From assembly GCA_033297075.1 (NCBI GenBank), contig MU858049.1, positions 186,001 through 250,000 of the forward strand: 64,000 nucleotides of DNA, given 5' to 3'. The position numbers and the translations under genes are program-made. The notes beneath the pieces are model-generated. The model worked only from the letters and a program-made list of their open reading frames with translations, searched no databases and was not told the DNA's origin. Positions 37,168 to 48,130 of this stretch are shown here, in pieces; positions within the stretch are counted from its first letter, which is position 1, and each line of letters starts with the position of its first letter. Origin of the DNA: Rhypophila decipiens (Eukaryota; Ascomycota; Sordariomycetes; Sordariales; Naviculisporaceae).

Positions 37168-37637
37168 AGGGCCCACACCGCCCGTAGCCCCACTATCCCG
37201 TCAGTGTCCCAGCCGCTAGCTACCCCGCCAAATAAGAATTGTCTTTGGGCCACCAAGGTGCTTTGGCAGGAATAATATCCAGTCAACAAGTTTCGTTGCG
37301 CTTTCTTGCTCCTTATTTACCCGCCGGCGACTTGAGCAAGTAATATTCCCACTACGACAGCCTCTTTCCATTCGTTACGCTCTCTCCGAGATGCTGGCCC
37401 AAGACACAGCAGACAAACCTCCGAAAAGACAACTTAAAGAACCTACAGTCTAGACCACAAGCGAGTCAATCGCAAGACGTTCCGGAGTCTCTCTCAAGTT
37501 GCGATACTATACCTCTTGGTGATTCCTGGTGCCTACCGACCTTAGCTCTGCGAAGGTACACATCCGCCGGTTCAGACAGCCAAGTTCACAAAACTTTTTA
37601 ACCAGAACGAAGCTGCGGCTGGCTGGGAAAGGACAAA

Positions 37638-38687
37638 ATGGCAGACGAGCAAACAAGCGCCCAACAAGGACAAGATGAAACCCTCGAGCAGATGCAATCG
37701 CGGCATCGCAAAGAACAACGCGAGCTACAAAACAGGATCACGAGCAAAAGGAAGAACGCCACCAAGAAGACGAAAAAGTTTGTCAATGACGAGTGTGCGA
37801 CGTTGGAGGCCGAGTTGAAAGAGCGCCAGGAGGGCGAGGTCAAGGCTTTGTTAGGTCTCACTGACGGTGCTACTGAAGAGCCGCAAGAGGAGGAGGAGGA
37901 GGAGACCAAAGATCAAGAAGAAGTAAACGACCTAGCTGCTTCGTTGGAGGGTGTTGAGATGGGAGACAAAAAACAGACCCAAACAACACAACAACAGCAG
38001 CAGCAGCAGCAGCAGCAACAACAACAGTCAGGAGCAGCAGCAGGAGGAGGCAAGAAAAGAAACCGCCAAAAAGACAGACTCGCCCGCCGCGCGGCAGAAG
38101 CAGAAGCAGCCGCCATCGCAGCCGAGTCGGAAGCAGCAAACATGACGGATTACAGGTCGATCGAGAGGAGCTCGATGCTGAAGCAGTTTGAAAAGTTTGG
38201 ACTGGAAGAAAAGGAAATCGCGCCGGACGGGCATTGTCTGTTCAGTGCTGTGGCGGATCAGCTGGCTGTCTCGGGCGTGGATCTGGAGATTCCGGGGTTT
38301 GCGGGAGATACTACTACTCAGAAAGGCACTGGGTACAAAACTGTACGGGGCGTGGCGGCGGGATGGATGGCCGGGCATGGGGATGATTATGCGCCGTTTA
38401 TGGAGGAGCCGCTTGATGGTTATGTGAACAAGATACGGGATACTGCTGAGTGGGGAGGGCAGTTGGAACTTAGTGCGCTGGCGAATGCGTACGGGGTTGA
38501 GATTAGAGTCGTTACTACTGATGGGAGGACTGAGGTTGTTAGTCCGAATCAGGTGGTTGGTGGTGATGGGAAGGGCGATGGGCAGCTCAAGACGTTGTGG
38601 TTGGCGTATTATAGGCATGGGTATGGACTGGGGGAGCATTATAATTCTTTGAGGAAGAAGGGTGAGGCGGTGTTGGAGAGTAAATAA
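37638..38687 (+). CDS. OTU-domain deubiquitinase, OTUD6/Otu2 type
   Basis: An intronless 349-aa protein starting at an ATG in good context (GGACAAAATGG). The N-terminal half is a charged helix with MQSRHRKEQRELQNRI, then an acidic stretch, a glutamine run (CAG/CAA, nt about 37988-38028) and a Lys/Arg-rich Ala coil. The OTU domain follows: APDGHCLFSAVADQL contains Asp197 and the catalytic Cys200, and YGLGEHYNSLR contains the catalytic His334. OTU enzymes are cysteine proteases that cleave ubiquitin from substrates; yeast Otu2 and human OTUD6B associate with ribosomes or translation. A ribosome role is inferred from the family. All catalytic residues are present. Confidence 0.93.
   Translation: MADEQTSAQQGQDETLEQMQSRHRKEQRELQNRITSKRKNATKKTKKFVNDECATLEAELKERQEGEVKALLGLTDGATEEPQEEEEEETKDQEEVNDLAASLEGVEMGDKKQTQTTQQQQQQQQQQQQQSGAAAGGGKKRNRQKDRLARRAAEAEAAAIAAESEAANMTDYRSIERSSMLKQFEKFGLEEKEIAPDGHCLFSAVADQLAVSGVDLEIPGFAGDTTTQKGTGYKTVRGVAAGWMAGHGDDYAPFMEEPLDGYVNKIRDTAEWGGQLELSALANAYGVEIRVVTTDGRTEVVSPNQVVGGDGKGDGQLKTLWLAYYRHGYGLGEHYNSLRKKGEAVLESK
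37988..38028 (+). repeat. Polyglutamine-coding CAG/CAA repeat in the OTU gene
   Basis: Consecutive CAA/CAG codons encode an uninterrupted glutamine run between the N-terminal helix and the OTU domain. It includes a purer CAG block than the repeat in the Cut12-like gene. Confidence 0.8.
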
Positions 38688-38926
38688 CATCAGAGGGGGC
38701 ATAAGTGGAGTTGGTTTCTTCCTCATCATCTATAGATTAGATATAGTGAGATCTGATCAGATACGGTAGCGAAGCATAGAGAATAGAGCATGGCATGATG
38801 ATGATAGTATCCAACAGGTGAGAATGACAATCAAGATTATGCTAATCAGTTACATCTATCTATAAAAGGGCAAAGGAAAGGGAAAGGGTGATAAAGATGC
38901 CCATGAACCCGCTCTCACCATCCAAG

Positions 38927-39826
38927 CTAAATCTTGCTAACCAACGAAGTGCCACCATCCAGCCGCAACGTAGCCCCGTTGACAAACGCACCAGCACGGC
39001 TACTCAAGAAAAGACACGCACCCGCAGCATCCTCCGGCGTGCCGATTCTACCCATAGGATTGCTCCCAACAATCTGCTCCCCAAAATTCTTGAGCGTAGC
39101 AGCCATCATCTTGCTCGGAAACGGCCCACACGCCAGCGTGTTGGAAGTAACCCCCCTCGGCCCGAGCTCAACCGCCATATGGCGCGACATGTGGTGCAGC
39201 GCTGCTTTGGAAGCAGAATACGCATAAGTCCCCAGCGTTGGCACCCGGATACCATCGATCGACCCGATGTGGATTATCCGGCCGGGGTCGGTGATGTTGC
39301 CGTTGGAGTCTTTGGATTCCTGGGCGGCTTTTTCAAGGAGGGGGGTGAGGAGTTGGGATAGGGAAAAGACGCGCTGTGTGTTGAGGGTTAGGACTTTTGA
39401 AAAGGCTGCGTCGGGGTACGAGTCGTAGGGGGCGCCCCAGTTTGCGCCCGAGTTGTTGACGAGGATGTTTAGTTTGCCCTTCTCACGAGAGGAGATCTCG
39501 GCGGCGAGACGCTTGCATTCTTCGTAGGAGGAGAGGTCTGCTGGGAGGGAGACGGCGGATCCGCCTGAGGGTTTGCCGGAGATGGTGAGTTCCTTTGCGG
39601 CGGCGTCACAGGCGGCGGCGTCGCGGGAGGATATGTACACCTTGCACCCGTTTCGGACGAAGCCTTCTGATATCATCCGCCCGAGGCCTTTTCCGCCGCC
39701 TGTTACGAGGACGACTTTGCCCTGTTGGGGAGTTAGTTATGGGTTTGTTTCATTTGCTATATGTATGGAGGTTTGTCAACTTACCTTGACGCCAAAGAGG
39801 CCGTCTACGCCGAGGTTGAAACTCAT
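38927..39826 (-). CDS. Short-chain dehydrogenase/reductase, RhlG-like
   Basis: Two exons on the minus strand: 39826-39785 (14 codons) and 39721-38927, with a 63-nt intron (GTAAGT, CTAAC, CAG), giving 278 aa. Without the tiny first exon the nucleotide-binding motif has no start codon. Classical SDR features are TGGGKGLG (21-28, NAD(P)H binding), NNSG (103-106), catalytic Ser168 and YxxxK (Tyr182, Lys186), and GFP-like PMGRIGTPED near the end. Closest recalled relatives are 3-oxoacyl-ACP reductase-like SDRs annotated as RhlG; the substrate is unknown. It is convergent with the OTU gene, 239 bp apart, and divergent from the methyltransferase gene. Confidence 0.92.
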
Positions 39827-40889
39827 TTTGATTTAGGCTGGGAAGACTGAAGGATGAACGGGGGAATTGGATAGTCAAGAATGAAAATCGAGAACAGTAA
39901 GGAGTGGTCTTCTTTCATCAAGGAAGGATTGAAATTGAGAATCTCATCTCACCTCCTTGATATGTACGTAGTCGGAGGAGCTGTAAGACGGACGAGGCGA
40001 GAGTAACCGCCCCCTAGCCGAACCGAGGCTTGCCAGAAGATGGGGTAACATCCACTGAGCTGGGTGAGGCTAACGCCGGCCCGGGGCGGCATCCTTGCAC
40101 GGAAGCCGCTGTTAGCGAATCTTACCCCGGATTCTCTGGGCTGGTTTCCTTACGGATCCTTGGTTTACGTATGACTTCACAAATTCAGAAGGAACCAAGT
40201 GTGTCAGCCAAGTATTTGAGATTGCCAGACAACTCGAAAAACTGGTAAAATGTTCATGTCTTGAGCTGGCATAAGAAGATTATCTGACCAATCAGGAGCT
40301 AGCGTCGCCTGTGATAATCCCCGGAAAAGGAAACCCACCACCAGCGCCCGGCATCTCCCCGCAACTCCAGGCCATCAGCGGGGCGGTTTCTACCCCAGAC
40401 TCTGAATACTGAGGAACCCGAGCTATCAAACTACATCAATCAGTAGGGTACAGGAAACTTGGCATGTAAATCCTACAGGTAGGTAAGTAACCTTTTTCGA
40501 GCAATTCCTTTTTTTTACCAGCTTTTGTTATGTCCCTGAGAGCTATGAGCCCGGCCTCCAGAGACTCAGTACTCCGTACATACCTTATGCAAACAACGTA
40601 ATCATCACGCATTATTTTGAGTGAATTTCCTGTCTTCTCATCGAGCATTCAAGTATTTTGATCCTACCGAACATCATTCTCACGAATGTTCAACAGGCAG
40701 GTCCTGCTGGTCAGATATCTGTCTCCCAGAACGACCAGGCCCAGAACACATCAATCCACGTGTTGTTATCCTCACTCACATGATAGTAGCACGTCTTTCA
40801 CCTCGTCTTTCTTAACCCCTTTTTCTCAACTCTTCCACTCAACAACACAACCAACACAACCAAAGCGACTGGAGGAAACCGCCGCCCTA
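39827..40889. other. Divergent promoter region, SDR and methyltransferase genes
   Basis: About 1.06 kb. It includes one exact TACGGAGTA-type 9-mer (40570-40578). The methyltransferase frame is open upstream to an ATG at 40686, but that stretch is CT-rich and leader-like. Confidence 0.5.
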
Positions 40890-41932
40890 ATGTCGTCTCC
40901 AAACCAACCACCCCCGCTCCCCTCCCAAGGCGGCGATCCGACGGGCACCACCACCCCCTTCCAGAAATCCGAAGAAATGGGCCGTCTCCAATCAACCTTT
41001 GAAAGCAAACCCTTCTCAGACCACCCCTCGGCCTGGGACTCCCTCTGGAACGAAGCCTACACACCCTGGGACCGCGGCGGACCCAGTCTCGCCCTGAAAG
41101 ATGTCATTCTCGAGCACGCCGATCTCTTTCCCCATCTTCTTCTTCATCAGCAGCAGGAGGGGAAAGAAACTGGTGGGACGAGACCAAAAGCCCTAGTCCC
41201 AGGTTGTGGAAGGGGGCATGACGTACTTTTGCTGAGTAGACTGGGGTATGACGCCTACGGTCTGGATTTCTCGGAGAAGGCGCTCCAGGAGGCAAGGGTA
41301 AACGAGCAGTTACTTGCGAAGGAGGAGGAAGAACATGGCCAACAACAAGACGAAGAAAGTCGAATCGAGCCGGGAAATGTGACCTGGGTGGCGGGGGACT
41401 TTTTTGATCCAAAGGTTCTGGGCGGCGTCGTCGAGAATGGCGGCAACTTGAAGTTTGATTTGGTATTTGACTATACCGTACGTTTTGGTTCTCCCCCCCC
41501 CCCCCCCCCCCGTCCCCCCAACCGTTCCCAGCAATTATCTAATGTGAGGATGTGGGAAAATAGTTCTTCTGCGCCCTCCCCCCAGCAGGACGAAGCAACT
41601 GGTCAACCAGGATCCATTCCCTCGTAGAACCAAAACGGGGAAGATTAGTCTGCCTCGAGTGGCCCCTCCATAAACCACCCAAAACAGGCGGTCCACCGTG
41701 GGGCGTGACCTCGGAAGCCTACCTAGTGCATCTAACATTTCCTGGGAGGGCTTTCGAGTATGACGACGAGAATAACCTCCTCCTGGGGGACGATCTTGCG
41801 ACTGTTGAAGGTCCCGGGATGGAACGAATCGCTCGTCTTAGGCCGAGCAGGACGCACAAGGCGGGCTATGATCCTGATGGGAACATGGTTGATTTTATTT
41901 CTGTTTGGAGGGTTCGGGATTCTTGTTGTTGA
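40890..41932 (+). CDS. TPMT-family SAM-dependent thiol methyltransferase
   Basis: Two exons, 40890-41477 and 41564-41932, with an 86-nt intron (GTACGT donor, CTAAT branch point, TAG acceptor), giving 318 aa. The family signature SAWDSLWNEAYTPWDRG is followed by the SAM-binding motif ALVPGCGRGHDVLLL (about 100-114), GLDFSEKAL, a VAGDFFDP segment and FDYTF across the splice site. It is related to plant thiocyanate/halide and human thiopurine methyltransferases. Such enzymes methylate thiols, sulphide, thiocyanate or halides; fungal substrates are mostly unknown. An upstream in-frame ATG at 40686 would add 68 Ser/Thr/Arg-containing residues; I prefer 40890, but a targeting-peptide isoform is possible. 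Confidence 0.9.
41493..41511 (+). repeat. C19 homopolymer inside the methyltransferase intron
   Basis: Nineteen consecutive C just after the 5' splice donor, followed by GT and six more C. It is intronic, so length changes do not shift the frame, but splicing or assembly could be affected. Confidence 0.85.
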
Positions 41933-43099
41933 AAGGACCGAGAGCGAGGACGTCCGGTCAGAAAGAAGGCAGGGCGGACAGACGAGGTAGATAGATAGAT
42001 ACATGGGGTCCCGTTACCCATTACTGAGCAGCAGTCTAGGTATTGCCAATGAAAAAGATGAATAGGGAACGTGATTGTTTTCAGAACTTTACACCAAGGG
42101 ACTGATATCTGACTGTGAAATTTATCTGAGCATGTTTGGTAGCCATGCGGATCATAATTCCTCAGTATTCATCATTATCAGGATGCGAAAGAATGTAGCT
42201 CGCTATGTTAAAAAGTCGTATAGTAACATGTTGATACACAAATCCAATGATATTCCGTTGAGCATAATGGGGACCTGGGCACTGGGTCAGATTTCCAGCC
42301 CGAGGTCTATGATCAAATCATTGATATCATGTATACGGATGCGTTCCTTCACACCTCGTATCAGATATTAGACCTCAAGCCAGCGGACATGTTAAGCACT
42401 AGATATTATCAAGATGATAATGACCAAATAGGTCATGTAGGTATAATTATTGGTATAAAAAGGACCTTAAGAGAAATCCAGCCCGTTCCAACTCCATGAC
42501 CCATAAATCCGTAAGAAAAGAAAACAAAATGCCAGCCTGTCGTCCATTCATCTTTGCCCCCTTGATCTGACTAGATGTCATCTGGTAGCCTTAGCAACCA
42601 GCTGACCCACTTGACCCCTGAATGGGCTTGATCCCAAACCCATCCAGCCCATTCCACACCAGGGAAAGATATCCCATGCCAAAGTATTATACACTACTGC
42701 GATACCATTGCGTCGAGTTAAAGCGAGAATTGGCGGCCGGTGAGACCGATATTTCCTTTATATCCGGCCGTCTAGATTGGTGTCGCTGGCGTGCTCGTTC
42801 CTCGGCCTAAGGATGGGATAGGAAAAGTTCCGGCGAGAAAATAGCAAAATTTATGTAGCCTTTTATTGTGCGGGTGGCTGAAATTCGAACTCCCGCGACT
42901 TTGCATCACTCGGTTGAGCTGAAAGACCTCGCTGATGTTGCAACCATGCAGATATTTGCTTCTATCGTGGCGCTCATGTGCGAACAGATAAAGATGTGTG
43001 AAATAGTCGGTCGGCATCGGGGTATAAATAGTCGGAATCCTGAGGAACGAAAGACGTCGGCCGAGACAATGACGGACATCATAAAACCCGAAGCAGGGT
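41933..43099. other. Intergenic region after the methyltransferase gene
   Basis: AT-richer sequence. A frame of about 84 stop-free codons without a start (42257-42500) reads as plausible protein but is within chance expectation. A tRNA-like T-loop fragment near 42880 lacks the rest of a tRNA. Confidence 0.4.
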
Positions 43100-43342
43100 T
43101 TATGACAGTCCCCAACTCTCCATGTCCCTCGTTAATACCGCCATTTGGGCCCGTTTCGCGGCTTCAGCGACCAGTGTGAAATCTTTCAAGAAGGGATCAG
43201 TCGAGGCAGAGCTTCTTTGTGGGGGCTGTGGCGGAACGATATGCGACAGTGACGAGGAAGAGGAAGAACGGGACTGGTGTTGGGTCGAGGACCTCATGGT
43301 CGATGACGACATTCTCGTCGGGGAAGCGATTGGCGCGTTCAT
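43100..43342 (-). CDS. Putative small protein of 80 aa
   Basis: The start codon has a typical fungal context (AGTCAAAAATG). The N-terminal half is Ser-rich low-complexity sequence with Pro/Gln; the C-terminal half (about 48-75) reads as one amphipathic helix, with PFLKDFTLVAEAAKRAQMA. The second half looks like selected protein sequence, while the first could be disordered. I do not recognise a family. It is isolated in a gene-poor stretch. The alternative is a chance frame; two other overlapping frames exist on both strands. Confidence 0.45.
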   Translation of the reverse strand: MNAPIASPTRMSSSTMRSSTQHQSRSSSSSSLSHIVPPQPPQRSSASTDPFLKDFTLVAEAAKRAQMAVLTRDMESWGLS

Positions 43343-46300
43343 TTTTGACTGTTTTGTGAGGAAGGTGTCGTCGTCTTGTTGGATGATAAAACGAGAGGAT
43401 GTTATCTCTGCTTTCGTACTTGTTGGTATCGCTCAAACGAATGAGGAATAGATACGGCCCTTGGAATAGAGAGATGGAAACGACAGTTTGACAGAAAAGT
43501 CAAAGGCGAGCGAGACCAAGTGGAAAAGTTTGCACACAAAGAGGGTGTGTGGATTTCACCCCGATAACCTTAAGCCCTTATAAGGCGGCAAGCTCCAAAC
43601 TTTCCAAGTCTGATGCTGTTGGGGAAGTCTTGTATCACCACCAATCTGTTGCCAAGACTGGAGAATTACACACGCACACACAAGATGCTCAGGCAACGGT
43701 TCCTTTGCCTGGTCCTTTTTCCCTTATTGTCGAACGGTCGAGATCACTGCATACGTCGGAATCGGGACGTGCAGGTGGTGAAAGTGAGCGCAAGGGAAGC
43801 TGGGCCGACAGCGGGAACGACAGAGAAAGGCCCGGTGGAAGGACAGATAGATTAAGCCGTCACACCGTAGGTTGGCTATATACCTTCCTTATATGCTCAG
43901 GAAAGATGGTGGGCTGCCGTAGGTCGATGAGGTCAGGAAACTGGCCGTGACCGGAAGGGCCTCGTCTTAGCCTCGTCCTTGCAAAAGGGACCGTGTAAGT
44001 CCTGGCCCGGGAGTGTTGACTACTTGTGCGCGGCCTAACAGGCTAATAGTGACAAGTCCCAGACGAGCGAGGGATGCCAATATGTGGTAATTGTAGATTG
44101 ATTGTTGCTTGCTGCGAAACGGGTCGCTACAAAAGTGTTTAGATGCGAGATGGTGATTGCCTTTTTTGCTGTTTACGCTTCTTTGCTCTCGATGATGTAG
44201 GTGCAGATGCAGGCGCAGACGGATCATGCAAGGCTGGCCCGATATCGATAAGATCGGTGAGACGGTAGATTGGTGAAATGCCACGGTGGGATGGATCAAA
44301 AGGTGTGACGGTAGATTTCGGCAGTGAAAGGGCTTTCTTTTCTTTGAAAGAGTCTTGCTGACCGATCCGGATGTTTGGCGAGATGTGACAAATGTTTGGT
44401 ACCAGGACCAGGGCAATCAATCGAGTAGAGTCAACCACAGGTGAGTGTTTGTTGGTCGTAAAGGAAGACCAGGACGATGGGGGCTGTTTCTTCTTTTTAT
44501 CTTTTTTCTCTTGTTATTTGTTTTTCCCGCAAAAAGCGTAAACTTCGGAAGGAAGGAGAACAGGGCCGGGTGGAAAAGCGGAAGATGTGTGGATATTGTA
44601 TTTTTTTTCAGATGATAACCCCGGATGGATCTAGGAGGATCATATATACTTCCCTGCTCACTTATGACATGCTCAGACCAGAAGTCACACCCAAAGTGGC
44701 TTGTCTCATCCCTTTGTTGTACTACTAAAATATACCCAAACGGGGCGATCATCCAACAGGCTGACGGTTTGCCTTGATAAAGGTTACTGGGAACGGCGTC
44801 ATCGGGTGGTCTGGGTCCTTGGGAAGAAGTGACGTTCCCCCCACTTCCCCCCACCCCCGCCCGCTTTCTGTCTGTATCTCTTTGTTCTTTATTAGAGGGT
44901 CGATTGTTATCAACATGGTATTTTCGATAGTATTTACTATATGAGAAGTCGTACAATTAGGTACTTGTGGTATATCATTGGTTATTACTTGAGTGAGCAA
45001 AAACTTTATGAACCCCCTTCTCTCATCAGGCTGAAGCACATGAAAATTGTCCATGAGCTAAGCTTTGATATTAAATTTCTGGTATGCGTCAAAACTGGCC
45101 ATAAACATGCCACTTTATTGCTGCCGGATGAGGGGGCCCCTTGCGTTTAGGTAGCTAGTCCCAGATGTCACCATCTTTACATAGTATGGCTGGACCGGAT
45201 CAGATACCGTCAACCAACAAGGCAGAGGTGCGTACATGTATATGTTTGATGAGTTGTTGTATCATAGGCACACGGAGACTAACCAGAAATAGGTATCTAT
45301 CAACCAACTCTTACGCCATGAAACCTACCCAAGAGTAGCAACTCTGGCCGGGCATCGGGAAAGAATACTGTGCATCAATCATTTCTCCTTTCCTTACTTC
45401 CGCATGAGAGAGGCCGAGTCCGAGAGGCTGCCATAGCCGCTCTAGCCCTTTGAGTATTGCCGATATTGAGCTGTTAGTGAGCTGTTAGTGTACCTTAACC
45501 TACCTCCAAGAGGTAGGGAATCGTCATGATTCCTGCCTTATTCCCCTTCCCCGCAAGACCGAGGCATATGGTTTTCAAGATTATCTTCTTGCTCTCAGCT
45601 GTGTCTTTTCTCCCTGGATCTCTCCGACTTGCTGCTGTTGCTCTCGGATACTTTCACCGAGGTTGCAGTCCAAGTGACTGTAGCAGTTGAGACGACTTAC
45701 GAGACGGTCAAGAATTCTGTGTACCCGGTAAAAGGCAATGTCATCTGCGGGACACGCACATGTTCCAATATTTCTTCCCTTCCATTTGACCTTCTCTAAC
45801 CTATAAAAATGCCACCTACCAGAGGGGGTACATCCTCGTTTGGGTCTTGTGTATGGTCCAGTATGGACGTGCTAAGTATCTACGGAGTAACTCGGAAGTT
45901 GAACCTCCACCGGGATTGGGCCGAATTGTCCGACGAATGGGCAGTGGTTTTTCTTGGACTTTTGACAGGGAACAGGGTCGGTTTATCGTTCTTGACTAAG
46001 ACCTCCCCACTGATTGCTCTAGTTGAGCTTATTTTTCATGTGGAGATGGGGACGTAGCAGCAACGGCGTCGGCGTGGGAGGAGGGATGTTCGGACAAAAA
46101 AGAGCCGAGGAACAAGGCCGAGACCAGACCCTTTTCTGTATGAGCTCTTGGGAGGTGTCCCTTGGATGTACGGATATGTATGCAGCCCTGTTGAGATCGC
46201 GAGCATATACGACGTACATGTAGGATATTATACCCGCTGACCGTTGGGGGGACCGGTCAGGTAAGGGACAGGAACGTCAGCGGGAAAGAGGCTGATGTTT

Positions 46301-48130
46301 TTGTGGTAGCGATATCCAGATCGGACTTTTTTGCTCTGTCTCTTCATGGCCCTAATCGGTCCTGTTCTTTCTGGTTATCTTGAGAAATAGCATGTGCTAA
46401 AGAGTTTCCCCGACGCTATCCTTTAGATTCTCCTCAAGCCGATGAATACCTATCTAGTAGAAAGACGAAACTGCCCAAGTACGATTTAGACCCGACAAGT
46501 CTGGCCGATTCATCGGTGTGAGCTATCAAGGTGGATACGCAAAGCAGGGTCTCCGTTCTCGAACGAGACCCACCGCCTGGAAAGCTTCTGTGCATTCTTC
46601 TTTCCCGAGCCGTGGGTCTTTTCGTTTGACCGGGACGATAAGGCCGGATAACGGGGCCGAGTGAAGGAAGGAGCTGATTAATTAGCCGCTCGGAGCGAAG
46701 ATTTCTCACAAGATGCTCGCCTTTTCGCCTGTGGCAAATCGATTTCGAACGCTCGTCAAAGAGGCGGTCAAGAAGAGATTTCAACCGCGATGGCGGCTGA
46801 GATACCTACGGACCTCCCTAGTAGGGAAAGAATCTCGCAATCCCGCGGTGGTAAGATGTAAGGTTGTACCACGCTTCACGGATAGATAGGAGAATTTGCA
46901 TCCTACAGTGAGCCAAGGCGGAAGATACACATGTCCCTGGGAAGGGAACCCTTTTCCCCCACGTGCAAAACGGCGACATGGGTTGGACTTCCACTGCATG
47001 AGAGCCTGGACCTGACCGATGATGTTCGATCTGAGTTGGATGTGCGGTATCGTTTTGGCTGCGATATGTGTGATAATACTTTTCACACGTCGGTAGGAGA
47101 ATGGGAATCCTGTTCCTGCATCCGTAATAAACCCATATGTAAAACCCTAGACATATAATACAGCTCGCTGTACGGATACGGATCCAACTCCCGCACGCCA
47201 CTCAGCCTCTACCAGACTCTGCTGCCGGGTCATAAACCGCAGAGAATCTAACTTGCTTGAACCGTCAAACCACTCGAAAATGATGGAAATTCCAGACCGA
47301 GAATTTCTTGTGTCTACACAGCCAGGTACGTATATCCGATCCGTACAGAGATACCGATGTGGATACACAAGATCGCCGTACCGAGGACCCCTGTGGATTG
47401 AGCTGTAACGGAGTTCTCTCGGGCAAGCGGACCGAGAGCCCCAAACTCCCAATTGCAGGTAATGCCAACGGTCTAGAACACTGGCTCTCAATAAGCCTCT
47501 CATCCTCTTTTCAACCTTGTTCATTCCCGGCTTTGAAGCCTCAAGCAGTGCTTCATGAAGCCGGCAGTCAAGTATTCTCGCGGTTGGGTCGGGCAGACAA
47601 GCCGTCTCAGTGACATGCGGTTCATAAAAGTTTGCCACAGACAACGCAAACGGTTCACCTTCCAAAGGTGAGGCGCTCGAACGGTCATCTTGATAACTGA
47701 CGTAACATGAATAACACATGTCATATAGCTGCTCAAGCAGCAAGATCTACAATGCGTACCCTAGATAGATGATATACATCTCGGAACTACTCTTTTCATC
47801 TTGCCGGAGCATTGTGGCTTCAGTGAAGTGTTCATGAACAGGGGTTGAAAGTGGTGCGTGACCACGCGTGTGAATGTTCTGACAGGGGTTGTGCGTGTGT
47901 GCACACTTCACAATGAGTGGGGGTGGGTCGCCAGTGACGCCGTAGCGGGGCATTTTGATTGGCTGCTTTTCAACGGCAACGGCAAACATCAAGGTCCTCG
48001 TTCAGAGTTACGCAGCCGAAGAGAAAAAAGCTCCGAATAGGTACCTACGATCGGTTAACCTCCACCAAGCAGACGACAGACAAGGAGGGTGGACCACGCC
48101 TACCAGACAGTCGTAATCGAAAAGAAAAAC
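43343..48130. other. Gene-poor interval upstream of the Tob38 gene
   Basis: About 4.8 kb. Possible unrecognised exons lie near 44139-44440 (see findings). A 198-codon minus-strand frame at 47147-47743 has no recognisable domain. A duplicated 11-mer GAGCTGTTAGT lies near 45466-45488. Nothing else is supported. Confidence 0.4.

Larger units (their letters stand above)
36961..37170. mobile_element. MITE-like element with 33-bp perfect terminal inverted repeats
   Basis: The 33-nt arms at 36965-36997 (starting CACGTGGGCGTAGAAATG) and 37135-37167 are exact reverse complements separated by 137 nt with no coding capacity. The 7-mer GCCCACA flanks both sides (36954-36960 and 37171-37177), consistent with a target-site duplication. 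Small size, perfect inverted repeats and no transposase suggest a miniature inverted-repeat transposable element. An rRNA-like or promoter hairpin is less likely given the arm length. Superfamily cannot be set without related copies. Confidence 0.65.
36724..37637. other. Intergenic region holding a MITE-like element
   Basis: Between the fucosyltransferase-like and OTU genes. It contains the inverted-repeat element at 36961-37170 and, to the right, the promoter and leader of the OTU gene. Confidence 0.55.

Noticed and set aside
42257..42500. Stop-free stretch after the methyltransferase gene reading as protein (with DLKPADMLSTRYY)
   Set aside because: About 84 codons is within chance expectation, there is no early start codon, and it lies where the 3' UTR is expected.
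42868..42950. tRNA-like T-loop (GAGTTCGAAT on the minus strand) with a CACCCGCA end
   Set aside because: The T stem does not pair and no matching acceptor 5' strand or anticodon arm is found; at most a decayed tRNA fragment.
47147..47743. A 198-codon minus-strand frame
   Set aside because: No domain or motif seen; Cys/Arg/Ser-heavy composition fits random translation of non-coding DNA.
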